This document shows positions 23,510 to 34,375 of a DNA stretch of 64,000 nt, one piece after another. Within the stretch, counting starts at the first letter, position 1. Every line of letters begins with the position of its first letter. Location: contig CM055899.1 in the NCBI GenBank assembly GCA_029582155.1, positions 86,586,056-86,650,055 of the forward strand, in the 5' to 3' direction. Origin of the DNA: Panopea generosa (Eukaryota > Mollusca > Bivalvia > Adapedonta > Hiatellidae). The position numbers and the translations under genes are program-made. Under the pieces are notes generated by a model that worked only from the letters and a program-made list of their open reading frames with translations, had not been told where the DNA came from and did not search any database.

Positions 23510-23680
23510 GTGTCCTATCGAATAGAGATATTTGCAGACCTGTGTATTGTGAAAACTAGTTTGTCCGATTTTTTAAGACAAGACCAATGGGCAAGTAACT
23601 TTGAAAAAAGCACATGCCCGGATCCAGATTTGACAAGCCCCTGGCATAGGGCTATCCTATTCTTGGAGCACTGGAATTTG
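23510..23680 (-). repeat. Right arm of the inverted repeat paired with 21896-22020
   Basis: In reverse complement it reads CCAGTGCTCCAAGAATAGG, AGCCC, CTTGTC, GGGCATGTGC and AGTTACTTGCCCA, matching the other arm's start and motif order. Open frames on both strands here are unsupported. Confidence 0.4.
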
Positions 23681-24411
23681 AGCGTGATTTGTCTCAAGTT
23701 GTAATAACTTGATTCACAATCGAAAGTAAATAAATAAGTTTAAAGTGGATCTCAGGAACAATGATTATATACCAATGTGCTAACAGCTGTTACGTATTAG
23801 CTGAAATACTTATAATAAAGGCGTAAAACCAGAAACAAACAGGATTAATAAATTGGTTCTATCCTTTAATACCATTTTTGTATGGCTTGCATTAAATATT
23901 GACATAATTCGGCATAAAATATTTTGATTTTGAAGTACTTTTGACAGGTATGGCGAATGACTAAACCTTTCAACCAGGCAAAAAGTTTTTGAAGAGTTGA
24001 CTGTATTTGTATTGAATGAACGAAAATGAAGCAGTCATATTTTTAAAATGGGAAATAACCTGGGTGGCCCTGAAGAAATAACGAGAAATGGAGTAGTTGA
24101 CGAGAAATGAAGTAGGCAACGTTATTGTCCTTATCATTAAGTCCTGATTCATTGTTTGTCTAGACCTTTCTACTTTAGCTGATCTTTATTAATAATTAAG
24201 TTAGGACACAGATTATTAATCATATGTGTCTTATGTAATCGCATATGTAGTTGCATTGCTTTGTTGGTGGTTGGGGGAACCTCTGAGGGTATGGATTTGA
24301 TGATCAAAACAAATCAAGTGACCCATAAAACTCTATAATCTGTCTGTACCAGCTCACCATATGGGGGTTTAAATTTCTGTTAGGTATGGAAAAACAAACT
24401 ACAGTATCTAA
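23681..24411. other. No gene recognised
   Basis: AT-rich. A 60-codon minus open frame at 23970-24152 has no recognisable domain. Confidence 0.4.
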
Positions 24412-24590
24412 AACCAGGCCGGGAATGTTCCACTCGTCCGCTCGCCATGAGTGAACATTTTGTCAGGATGAGTACGATTTAAGAAACTGACCTTAATATT
24501 TCATTGTTTTTTAAGCATTCAATTAAAAATGTTGGAAAGGGAGGACGAGTAGCTTTTATCAGAAATTTCAAGTCCTGAAAACAGTTTTTA
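24412..24590 (+). repeat. Dispersed repeat W, plus copy
   Basis: Contains CCACTCGTCCGCTCGCCATG, AAGAAACTGACCTTAATATTTC and GCATTCAATTAAAAATGTTG. The reverse complement of 59608-59785 carries the same blocks in the same order. Its class is unknown. Confidence 0.6.
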
Positions 24591-24892
24591 ACATTGGCTG
24601 CCTGCTTTGTTTACTGCTAAACACAAACACCAATTGTGAATTGAATAAAAATGCAGATATTTTGGCAGATAGAAGATGCCATATAACTGTCTGAGTTGAA
24701 TATTTAATAAAGGGAGTAATTGTAGTTTATTGTTCTTTACATCAGATCTGATGAGGATGAAGTACGGCTGCACTGTATTTATTGTCGTTGTTTTTTTAAT
24801 ATTTCTATGTATGTTTGTTCTTAGCATACTGTTAAAAAGTTGTTTTATGCTTGTTGCATGTGTGTATATTTACATTTCAATACTTTACAAAT

Positions 24893-24916
24893 CCCCCCCC
24901 CCCCCCCCCCCCCCCC
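24893..24916 (+). repeat. Homopolymer of 24 C at the edge of the 21-bp array
   Basis: A pure C run directly next to the start of the 21-bp minisatellite. Its length may be unreliable. Confidence 0.9.
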
Positions 24917-26722
24917 AATATCAGTATCACAACCCCTCAATATCAGTACCACAACTCCTCAATATCAGTACCACAAATCCTCAGTATCAGTATCACAACC
25001 GCTCAGCATCAGTTCCACAACCCCTCAATATCTGTTCCACAACCCCTCAATATCAGTACCACAACCCCTCAGTATCAGTACCACAACCCCTCATTGTCAG
25101 TATCACAACCCCTCAGCATCAGTACCACAACCCCTCAATATCTGTACCACAACCCCTCAATAACTTTACCACAACTCCTCAACATCTGTACCACAACTCC
25201 TCAATAACTGTACCACAACTCCTCAACATCAGTATCACAACCCTCAGCATCATTACCACAACCCCTCAATATATGTACCACAACCCCTCAATAACTGTAC
25301 CACAACTCCTCAAAATCTGTACCACAACCCCTCAATATCTTTACCATAACCCCTAAATGTCAGTACCACAACTCCTCAATATCTGTATCACAACCCCTCA
25401 ATATCAATACCACAACCCCTCAATGTCAGTACCACAACTCCTCAATGTCAGTACCACAAACTCTCAATATCAGTACCACAACCCCTTAGTGTCAGTACCA
25501 CAACTCCTCAATATCAGTACCACAACCCCTCAATATCAGTACCACAACTCCTCAATGTCAGTACCACAACTCCTCAATGTCAGTACCACAACTCCTCAAT
25601 GTCAGTACCACAACCCCTCAATATCAGTACCACAACTCCTCAATGTCAGTACCACAACTCCTCAATGTAAGTACCACAAACTCTCAATATCAGTACCACA
25701 ACCCCTCAATATCTGTACCACAACCCCTCAGTGTCAGTACCACAACTCCTCAATATCAGTACCACAACCCCTCAATATCTGTACCACAACCCCTCAATTA
25801 CTGTACCACAACTCCTCAACAGCAGTATCACAACCCTCAGCATCATTACCACAACCCCTCAATATCTTTACCACAACCCCTCAATAACTGTACCACAATC
25901 CTCAAAATCTGTACCACAACCCCTCAATATCAGTACCACAACCCCTCAATATCAGTACCACAACTCCTCAATATCAGTACCACAACTTCTCAATATCAGT
26001 ACCACAACCCCTCAATATCAGTACCACAACCCCTCAATGTCAGTATCACAACCCCTCAATATCAGTACCACAGCTCCTCAATATCTGTACCACAACCCCT
26101 CAATATCAATACCACAACCCCTCAATATCAGTACCACAGCTCCTCAATATCTGTACCACAACCCCTCAATATCAATACCACAACCCCTCAATGTCAGTAC
26201 CACAACCCCTCAATATCAGTACCACAATCCCTCAATGTCAGTACCACAACTCCTCAATATCTGTACCACAACTCCTCAATGTCAGTACCACAACCCCTCA
26301 ATGTCAGTACCACAACCCCTTAACGTCAGTACCACAACTCCTCAACGTCAGTACCACAACCCCTTAATATCTGTACCACAACCCCTCAATATCAGTACCA
26401 CAACTCCTCAGTATCAGTACCACAACTCCTCAATATCTGTACCACAACCCCTCAGTATCAATACCATAACTCCTCAATGTCAGTACCATAACCCCTCAAT
26501 ATCAGTACCACAACCCTCAATAGCAGTACCACAACCCCTCAATGTCAGTACCACAACTCCTCCCAGTACCACAACCCTTCAGTATCAGTACCACAACACC
26601 TCAATATCTGTACAACAACCCCTCAATACCAGTACCACAACCCCTCAATATCTGTACAACAACCCCTCAATATCAGTACCACAACCCCTCAATATCTGTA
26701 CAACAACCCCTCAATGTCAGTA
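24917..26722 (+). repeat. 21-bp minisatellite, left part, about 86 units
   Basis: The unit is CAATATCAGTACCACAACCCCT with variants, period 21 bp. The plus strand is almost free of G apart from the CAGT/TGT steps. Because 21 = 7 codons, all three plus frames stay open for long stretches (up to 348 codons, 25731-26777), giving repeats such as QYQYHNPSISVPQPLN. These look like proline/asparagine-rich proteins but are repeat artefacts. Confidence 0.95.
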
Positions 26723-27566
26723 CAGGGCACTCATTTGGCCGATTTTGGGGCCAAATATCGGCCCCATTCTTCCCTAAAATAATGTTTTTTCCCCCTTTCT
26801 AAGAAAAAAAACTTGAAAACAAAAATAAAATCGGAAGGAAAATCACGAAGTTACTCGTCGGCCAGACATAAGAGCGAATAGTTTTGAGTATGAATCCAAT
26901 TAAACATTCACGAGTCTTCTCCCTTGATTGACTGTCCAATGAATTTTCTCGTAACAAGTCGGTATGGATTCATTCGGATTTTTCGGATATTGCCCTTAGC
27001 AGGTGAAAAATGTCACATAATCAAATACATTACCGGCGAAAAATAACATCCAAAACAACAGATAATTGTAAAAAAATAGACATCTTTTCAAACAGAAAAG
27101 TTTGCAAGCAAAACAAAATTTAGAAAAGCCGGGGATCCATCCCACTACAAGCTCGCTAGAGCCTCAAAAATCCTCTGACGTGCCATGTTCCGATTCCCAA
27201 AAACGTAAAGCCTTGCGGTCTGAAGCTGTGTCCAGTTCTGATTCTGATGGCGAATCGGACATTGTCCATGTTGATAAGAAACGTCATGTATTAGTTCCTG
27301 ATAATAGGTTGTTTGACACAACTAGATATGAACTCTCTTTCAAGTGGTTGTATTATAGTGCTTCTAAGGAAGGTTACTGCTGCAAATATTGTGAATTTCT
27401 GTACAGTAGTACTATAACTTTTGGAAATGATTGAAAACAGTATTAATAAGTGTGAAAAGTAGTAATATTTATATGGCTAAAAATTCCCCTATTAGTCTTA
27501 AAACGACGAAAAATTCCCCTTCCAGAGGGTATGGGTACCTGTCTCAAAAAGTTGTCTAGTGCCCTG
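26723..27566 (+). mobile_element. hAT-like non-autonomous DNA transposon, 844 bp, inside the 21-bp array
   Basis: The ends are CAGGGCACT (26723-26731) and AGTGCCCTG (27558-27566), a perfect 9-bp inverted terminal repeat starting CAGGG as in hAT elements. The host array sequence CAGTA is duplicated exactly on both sides (26718-26722, 27567-27571), giving a 5-bp target duplication rather than the usual 8 bp of hAT. Inside the left end is a stem GGCCGAT/ATCGGCC. The only coding remnant is the zinc-finger exon at 27102-27434, so this is an internally deleted copy. Confidence 0.8.
27102..27434 (+). CDS. Truncated hAT-transposase-like N-terminal fragment with zinc-finger-like motif
   Basis: A 110-residue frame inside the 844-bp transposon. 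Residues 1-60 are polar and serine/acid-rich (SSSDSDGESD at about 45-54) with a basic KKRH patch. Residues about 76-105 read RYELSFKWLYYSASKEGYCC then KYCEF, resembling the region around the TTF/ZMYM-type zinc finger of hAT transposases (W-L-x-Y ... G-x-x-C-x-x-C). The frame stops right after this motif, and the RNase H-like catalytic domain and dimerisation region are absent. It could not be an active transposase. The start could be any upstream codon; this ATG-like start is only the longest frame. The family call is from motif memory and not confirmed. Confidence 0.5.
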   Translation: MQAKQNLEKPGIHPTTSSLEPQKSSDVPCSDSQKRKALRSEAVSSSDSDGESDIVHVDKKRHVLVPDNRLFDTTRYELSFKWLYYSASKEGYCCKYCEFLYSSTITFGND

Positions 27567-28562
27567 CAGTACCACAACCACTCAACATCAGTACCACAAC
27601 CCCTCAATATCAGTACCACAACTCCTCAGTGTCAGAACCACAAACCCTCATTATCAGTACCACAACCCCTAAATATCAGTACCACAACCCCTCAACATCA
27701 GTACCACAACCCCTCAATATCAGTACCACAACCCCTTCAATGTCAGTTCCACAACTCCTAAATGTCAGTACCACAAACCCTCAATATCAGTACCACAACC
27801 CCTAAATGTCAATTCCACAACTCCTCAATGTATGTACCACAACCCACCACAAACAGTACCACAACCCCTCAATATCAGTACCACAACCCCTTAATATTTG
27901 TACCACAACCCCTCATTATCAGTATCACAAACCTTCAATATTTGTACCACAACCCCTCAATGTCAGTACCACCCCTCAATTACTGTACCACAATTCCTCA
28001 ATATCAGTACCACAACCCCTCAATATTAGTACCACAACCCCTCAAAATCTGTACCACAACCCCTTAATATTTGTACCACAACCCCTCAATATCAGTATCA
28101 CAAACCCTCAATATTTGTACCACAACCCCTCAATGTCAGTACCACCCCTCAGTAACTGTACCACAATTCCTCAATATCAGTACCACAACCCCTCAATATC
28201 TGTACCACAACCCCTCAATTACTGTACCACAACCCCTCAACATCTGTACCACAACCCCTCAATATATGTACCACAACACCTCAATATCAGAACCACAACC
28301 CCTCAATAATGGTACCACAACCCCTCAATTACTGTACCACAACCCCTCAACATCTGTACCACAACCTCTCAATGTCAGTATCAAAACCCCTCAACATCAG
28401 TACCACAACCCCTCAACATCAGTTCCACAACCCATCAATATCTGTACCACAACCTCTCAATGTCAGTATCAAAACCCCTCAACATCAGTACCACAACCCC
28501 TCAACATCAGTTCCACAACCCATCAATATCAGTACCACAACCCCTCTATATCAGTACTACAA
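27567..28562 (+). repeat. 21-bp minisatellite, right part, about 47 units
   Basis: The same unit and phase continue after the transposon, so the array was one block before insertion. Near the end, blocks with AACATCAGTTCCACAACCCA are duplicated (about 28370-28440 and 28445-28515). Open frames here are artefacts. Confidence 0.95.
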
Positions 28563-29436
28563 CTGCTAATTAAAAATGAAAGTATGATTTGCAACAACAT
28601 ATTGATTAACTGGATTGAAGGGTAGTGAGTTTGAATCTCGCCAGGTATATTCAATGTGCTTGTTAGCACAGCACTTTATCCCTGTTCGCCTGTGCAAAGG
28701 AAGTGAATCAAGCATGATGTTTGCTTAATTCAAATGCCATACTGTTTTGTGGTAAGCATTATAAGAGGTAATAAAAGTGATATAAATGTAATTCACATGC
28801 CATATGTAATAAGATTAATGAAAGTTTTGTTTACATTTAGTTTTAATTCCATTTAAATCACACTTCAAGGCAATTACTGTAAGGCCAAATGAAAAAATAG
28901 TTTTGTTTCCTATGATACCACTGAGTCAAGTTAAAAAAAATAGATTTAAAAAAAAAAAAAAATGAACGGGAGGAAAAGAGAGAGAGAGTACCTTTCAACC
29001 TAATTTTTTTCAAGCATGTCACAGGATACAAAATATTTTTTCATTTGGCCTAACTACTGAAGTTGCGGATTGATACTTTCATGTTAAATGTTACAAGAAC
29101 TGCAAATGCACCTGCCCCTGTTACTCCCATATTTACCCTTTGAAGTTTGTCATGCTATTTTAGACAAACAAGATGTATATATGACATAACAATGTGTAAA
29201 TGGAAATGGCAGGTGTTCTCACTTATACAAACAACATTTCAAATTAACTGTGTTTTGGGGGAATATAAACAGAAAACTTTGTTGCTGACACTAATGAAAT
29301 GACTTTGTTTGATTGGGTATTTGATGGATATTGAGTGTTGTCTTCTTGAAAAAATTACGAAAAGTGAAACACGATAATGGTATGGTGAGAAGCCTCAATT
29401 AAATGGTGATGAGAGACGAATGGGGTTTATCACCTC
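28563..29436. other. No gene recognised; weak SINE-like segment at the start
   Basis: 28610-28740 has a B-box-like GAGTTTGAATCTCG and reads like a tRNA-derived repeat, but no second copy in the window confirms it. The rest is AT-rich with a short (AG)n tract at 28977-28988. Confidence 0.35.
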
Positions 29437-29640
29437 GGGTTATATATGGCATATATCCAGTTTTATTGGTGGAGAAAGACTCAGAATGAATCTGAGTAGA
29501 ACCACCGTCCTTTCGCAAGTAACTTGCACGCTCTCTCACATAAAGTTTTTGGAGCGAGTGGGACCCGAACCTTCGACCTTAGCGGTGAAAGGTAAATGAT
29601 CTTGAGACAGCGTCTTAGACCACTCGGCCATATAGGACCC
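29437..29640 (-). mobile_element. SINE-B, best-preserved copy, minus strand
   Basis: On the minus strand the head carries TGGCCGAGTGGTCTAAGAC (A-box, 29612-29630) and GGTCGAAGGTTCGGGTCC (B-box, 29561-29578), close to tRNA-Leu/Ser promoter consensus. The body has GACGGTGGTTCTACTCAGAT and the tail CCAATAAAACTGGATATA. Its clean boxes suggest the youngest insertion of this family in the window. Confidence 0.8.
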
Positions 29641-29789
29641 TGATTGAATTAAATGAAAACTATAATATGGTACTTAAAAAAAAGGGTGGAATAGACCAAC
29701 TAGACTGGTAGGGAGGGAACTGGTAGCGGAAGGTGGAAAAAGTAATGCACTCTGTTCGTATATGTCATATATGCATGAAGGTATTTTAA

Positions 29790-30130
29790 TATAACTTGGT
29801 ACAAAGGTTAACCCCATCAGGTCAGTACTTCAAAGGTCAAGGTCACACTTGGGCATTAGCTACAAAAAACATTTATATAGAATAAGTAATTCAAGTCCAG
29901 TTCATACCTCTTACATGCATTGTAAGAAGATACAAAACGTTCAAGGTCATGACTTGAAAAAATGCAAGAACCAGGTCTTCGCTCAAGTTCAAGGTCAAAC
30001 ATTGGCATTAAAAATTTGATGAAGACTCAGTCTTTATATTTTATATAGAACAAACATTTCAGTATCCTCTACGACAGGCTCTCATGCACAGGATTGATGA
30101 CATTTGATGGCACATTGTGACATTCTGGTT
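29790..30130. other. Diverged repeat with several AAGGTCA motifs
   Basis: TTCAAAGGTCAAGGTCACAC (about 29830), GTTCAAGGTCATGAC and GTTCAAGGTCAAAC recur within 200 bp. They resemble the conserved part of the HINE units at 52.3-53.9 and 63.1-64 kb but without a clear 166-bp period. It is probably an old relative. Confidence 0.35.
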
Positions 30131-30229
30131 GTAGTTTTTCCCCAGCATGTACTGCCCTTCCAGATATTTGGCCATTTAGGGATCAGGATTAACAAGATTC
30201 ACTTGGTTGAATAAAAATCTGCAATCTCA

Positions 30230-30467
30230 GGCCATCCTAAAAAAAAAAGGTGTTTACTGTGCTTCAACTTACTCGCTCAAAATTGCAGCTATCCAAACCT
30301 TTTTGTTGCCTTTAATTTAAAGTGTTCATTTTTTTCATGATTTCGGTTAATTTTTTTTAAAAATAACTCTGCAAAATCAAAATCTGGCCAAAAAATACCT
30401 ACCTACCCACCCACATAAAATATACTGGGTTGGGCCCACAGCAAACAAACATTTTTTTAAGGATGGC
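30230..30467. mobile_element. MITE-H copy 2
   Basis: The ends GGCCATCCTAAAAAA and GCAAACAAACATTTTTTTAA + GGATGGC are inverted copies matching 19194-19419. The interior keeps GCAAAATCAAAATCTGGC and CTACCTACCCACCCACAT. The target duplication is unclear here. A short poly-C tract lies just downstream at about 30506. Confidence 0.6.
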
Positions 30468-30474
30468 ATCACTT

Positions 30475-31189
30475 CTAAAATCAATAAAATAAAATAAAAA
30501 GTATTCCCCCCCCCCCTCTTTAACACACTTACCCCATTCTCTTCCTCATGGACCTATCAGAATAACCTTAAATGTGTTAATTGGCCATAAAAGAAACAAA
30601 GCGATTGGATTGTGTTTTATTTAAGGAAACATTGTTCTGTATACAAAGTTGAAATGCTGCAGCAGTCTTGTACACAATATCTAACTAAGCAGCACAAAAG
30701 CATGTTGAATCAATACTCTGCAGTAACAGAAAACAACATTAATTTTATAGTGATGGTTTATGCAGCTCTACATTTTTTTTATGTAATTTATAGTGTTAAG
30801 TTGATCACTATTTTCTAGGCGTGCTAAAGTAGCTTTTTCACGTATGGGTGCATTGTGTTTTGTACTTGAGTGCATGCACTTCACTGGGACAAAAAAAAAT
30901 GTTTTTGCATAGTTTATGTTATAACTTTCTGAGCACCTTGCCATGCAGGTAAACAGTTAATTGTCAGTGTCTTTTAAAGGTGCATGCACAGACATGGCAT
31001 CTTCCAAAATCCTCACTTATCAATCCTCTCTTTCTTATTGTCATATTAGGAAAGTTTTCATTCCGACAATAGAGTATCAAGAACTAATTTGCAATGATTT
31101 TGGAATGAAACTGAACTGAGTATAAATTAAAAAAAATTTTTTTTAATGGGATTTTACACCATATTCAACACATTTCATGTTATATTAGA
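30475..31189. other. No gene recognised
   Basis: A 68-codon open frame at 30612-30818 has no domain. Nothing else is recognisable. Confidence 0.4.
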
Positions 31190-31360
31190 ATAGCATATCC
31201 AGTGTTATTGGTGGAGTAAGACCTCAGAATGAATCCAAGTAGAACCACTGTCCATCCGCAAGTAACTGGCAAACTTTTGCACATAAAGTTTTTGGAGCAA
31301 GCGGAACTCGAACCTACAACCATAGTGGTTTACAAAGTTATCATTTTGGCAACACAGGGT
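31190..31360 (-). mobile_element. SINE-B, minus strand, diverged
   Basis: The order of blocks (GCATATCCAGTGTTATTGGT, CAGAATGAATCCAAGTAGAA, AAAGTTTTTGGAGCAAGCGG, AACTCGAACCTACAACC) is the reverse complement of SINE-B. The A-box end is degraded. An open frame across it is not a gene. Confidence 0.6.
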
Positions 31361-31624
31361 CAATGAGTATGATATATAGGTATAATATATTGGTGAAAAT
31401 ATTTCAGCCAATTTTAAAATTGTGAAAAATCCTGATATACTCTCTTTAAAACTTATCTTATGGAGGTGAAGCTTAAAATGTCATTAAACAGTAAGACTTT
31501 CTGCTGGTCATCCTCATAATTAATACAAAATATAATTACACCATAGAAATTAATATGAAATATTACATAAAGTTATTTTTTTGAGTTACGATTTAGTTAC
31601 TTTTCTCTGTTTATGTGTGTGCGC

Positions 31625-31910
31625 TGGGTTTGATCAGCTCAGTCAGTAGCATGTCTAACTATTAATCTGTGTGTCATGAGTTTGAATCCCCATCCGGCCA
31701 CAGTGGTGATTGATATATGACATTGCTTCTCGTCATTTGTCTCTCACCGCTGATTCAAGCGGGAAAGTTATCAGCTACTTGTGGAGATGGAGTGTGCTTG
31801 AGTTCTTGTAAACCTTCCAGGATCCCAGGAAAGGGTGGTTAGGTTGACTGGTCTGTTAGTCCTCGATGGCATAAAATGACAGTAAATATTCAATCAATCA
31901 ATTAACTGTC
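31625..31910 (+). mobile_element. tRNA-derived SINE-C, near full length
   Basis: A-box-like GCTCAGTCAGTAGCATGTC, B-box-like ATGAGTTTGAATCCCC, body GATTCAAGCGGGAAAGTTAT, then GGTTAGGTTGACTGG, TCCTCGATGGCATAAAATG and a (CAAT)n tail at 31892-31906. It is the reference copy for the family; others are at 40025-40740, 46808-47085 and 61040-61220. Confidence 0.7.
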
Positions 31911-32104
31911 CCTGTAATGACATCCATTTTTCACCAAGATTATCCTTTTCCACACATCTACACCTAGACAGGATCCAGGCTTGTTAGCTTGTTAGTTATT
32001 GAAATAATTTTGATGAATATAAGAAAAAATACAATGAATAGGGTTTTACGGTGTACCAACACATTATAGGTTATTCGACGCCAACAGGAAGGAAGATTAC
32101 AGGT

Positions 32105-32510
32105 TCACTCTACATGTACAAAAACAACAAATTTACATACAGATTTAAAAAAATACACCAACAAATGAATATGCAGAATGAACCTAGAACCTTGATACTT
32201 GCAGAACTGCTGAGTTTCAGCAAATTCTAGCGTATTACTCAAATTGTCGGTTCTTAAGACATGCATGAGCCACAGTGGTCCTATTCTTGCCATCACTGAT
32301 ACAGCTCCCTGAAACCACACGGGTTGATAATTTAACCACAATAGTGAACATGACAAAAAATGATAAAATGAACATGACACCCATTCGTAGGATTCCTACC
32401 CCTCTGCAGAGATCAGCAGTGATTCTATTCTTAGCCGGAACCACATGGGCTGAAAAAATACAAACAGCTTAACATGGTTTCTCTTGATCAAAACTCTTCT
32501 TATGCTACAA
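32105..32510. other. No gene recognised; overlapping frames on both strands unsupported
   Basis: Open frames up to 91 codons occur on both strands but none shows a domain. A motif close to CACAGTGGTCCTATTCTTGC recurs loosely near 32420, suggesting an old local duplication. Confidence 0.3.
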
Positions 32511-32559
32511 AAGGTAGGTAATTGTTTGTGATACCACAGCCATTGTACAAGTTACTACA

Positions 32560-32635
32560 TTATTGTTCTCAACTGTTTGTACAAGTTGTACAGTGTGATG
32601 TTCAAAGTTGTAAAAACAATGTTTGAGAACAATAA
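32560..32635. other. Pre-miRNA-sized hairpin
   Basis: TTATTGTTCTCAA (32560-32572) pairs perfectly with TTGAGAACAATAA (32623-32635). After a small bulge about 12 of the next 14 positions also pair (TGTTTGTACAAGTT against the opposite arm). The result is a roughly 76-nt fold-back with about 25 paired bases per arm. It lies outside the recognised repeat families. It may be a microRNA-like precursor or simply a small inverted repeat. Confidence 0.45.
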
Positions 32636-32717
32636 CACCAGTGATTCTGCAGTGCCATGTCCAATATTGAACTAACATCCTGTTATAACTGACAAACTGT
32701 GTAATGGGATGTTAACC

Positions 32718-32720
32718 ACC

Positions 32721-32751
<31 letters not shown>

Positions 32752-32773
32752 ATGTCAGACAGACAGACAGACA
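32718..32773 (+). repeat. (CAGA)n microsatellite, interrupted
   Basis: Tandem CAGA units with one interruption, GAATGT. It lies about 40 bp before an AGCT-family element. Confidence 0.9.
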
Positions 32774-34375
32774 CCTTTCTTGGGGTGCATTGTAGTTTTT
32801 TGTCAATTTTTAGCTCTACTGGCCAAAGGCCAGAAGTTCTTATGTGATGGCGCATTGTCTGTCATAAGTCGTTTGTCGTAAGTCGTCTGTCATCTCCAAA
32901 GTGTGTTAGCAGCACTTTCTCTCAAACCACTAGGTCAATTAAACTGAAACTTCACATGGATGTTTCTATTGCATAGGAAACTATAGTTACATAAGATTTT
33001 CTTTTTATTTGAAATTCAAGAGGGCCGCCATTACTAAAAATTGTCCAAAACTTAAAAAATAAACGGCCCAAAAGATTTTCAAAATGTTGATGTAGTAATG
33101 ATAACCAATTATAGTTTTGTTAGATTTGCTCAAATGGTGAACCTAGGGTTAAAAATGACCCCGCCCCGAGGACACAATCATGTCATTATAATATAAGTTT
33201 TTTTTTTTTTAAAATGGAAACGATTTTGCCTATATCCGCACAGAAGCATTGTTTGGTGATGGAGATTCAGATTTGTAAAAATGACTGGGTTCCACCATCT
33301 TAAGGGGTCAGGAGGGGCCCCAAAAGGGTAAAATTTGGGAATTACAAAAATCGTTTTATTTAAAACCGGTATGTCGGATTTGTTCATATTTGGCATAAGT
33401 TATCCCTATGTGTAGGGCTTTGATTGCAGATAAGAATTTAGGGGCTAAAATTTATAGGGTCCCTGTAAAGGGACTTAGAATTTTACATAGAGATACTATG
33501 GGAAAACAGAAATTCTCTATTTTTTTTTTATCTTTCCTGAAACCACAAGGCCAATTAAACTGAAACTTCACATGGATGTTTCTATTGCATAGGAGACTAT
33601 ACAGTACATTTTTTTTTTCGATCTGAAATTCAAGATGACTTCCATTACTAAAAATACTCCAAAACTTAAAAAATCTTCTCATGAATGGCCAAACAGATTT
33701 TCAAAGTGTTTATGTAGTTATGATAACCAACTATTGTTTTGTTAGATTTGTTCAAATGGTGTCTCTAGGATTAAAAATAACCCTGCCCCGAGGGTTCAAT
33801 TAGAGGACACAATGTCATGTCATTATAACAATTTTTTTTTTTTTTTTAAATGGAAATGATTTTGCCTATTTCTTCACAGAAGCATTGTTTGGTGAAGGAA
33901 GTTAAGTTTTGTAAAAATGACTGGGTTCCACTGTCTTAAGGGGTCAAGAGGGGCCCGAAAAAAAGGTAAACATTGGGAATTACAAAAATCGTTTTCTTAA
34001 GAACCAGTATGTCGGATTTGTTCATATTTGGCATAAATTATCCCTATGTGTAGGGGTTTCATTGCAGATAAGAACTTAAGGGCTAAAATTTATAGGGGCC
34101 CTATAATTTTGCATAGAGATACTATGGGAAAACAGAAATTTTCTTCTTTTTTTTTTTGTCTATTTAGGCAAAATTATTATTCAATTTAAGTTCTGAAGTA
34201 TCATCTAGTCATAGGAAATAAGATTTGGCTCAATAAGGAGAACTGACTTTCCATAAGGGGCCAGGTGGGATCACAAAATGATTAAAATTGAACATTGTCA
34301 TAAATTTTATTTTCAACAACCAGTCAGTCAGATTTGTTCATATTTAATGTAAATTTTCCCTATGATTAACCCTTT

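Noticed and set aside
25731-26777. 348-codon open frame
   Set aside because: It lies entirely in the 21-bp minisatellite apart from its last codons, which cross into the transposon. All three plus frames are equally open and code 7-residue repeats.
24917-28562. CRISPR-like array
   Set aside because: Repeats are contiguous 21-bp units without unique spacers, and the sequence is eukaryotic in character.
29437-29640. Intact tRNA-Leu/Ser gene
   Set aside because: The A- and B-boxes are good, but the sequence continues into a SINE body and tail shared with other copies, and stems do not pair as in a tRNA.
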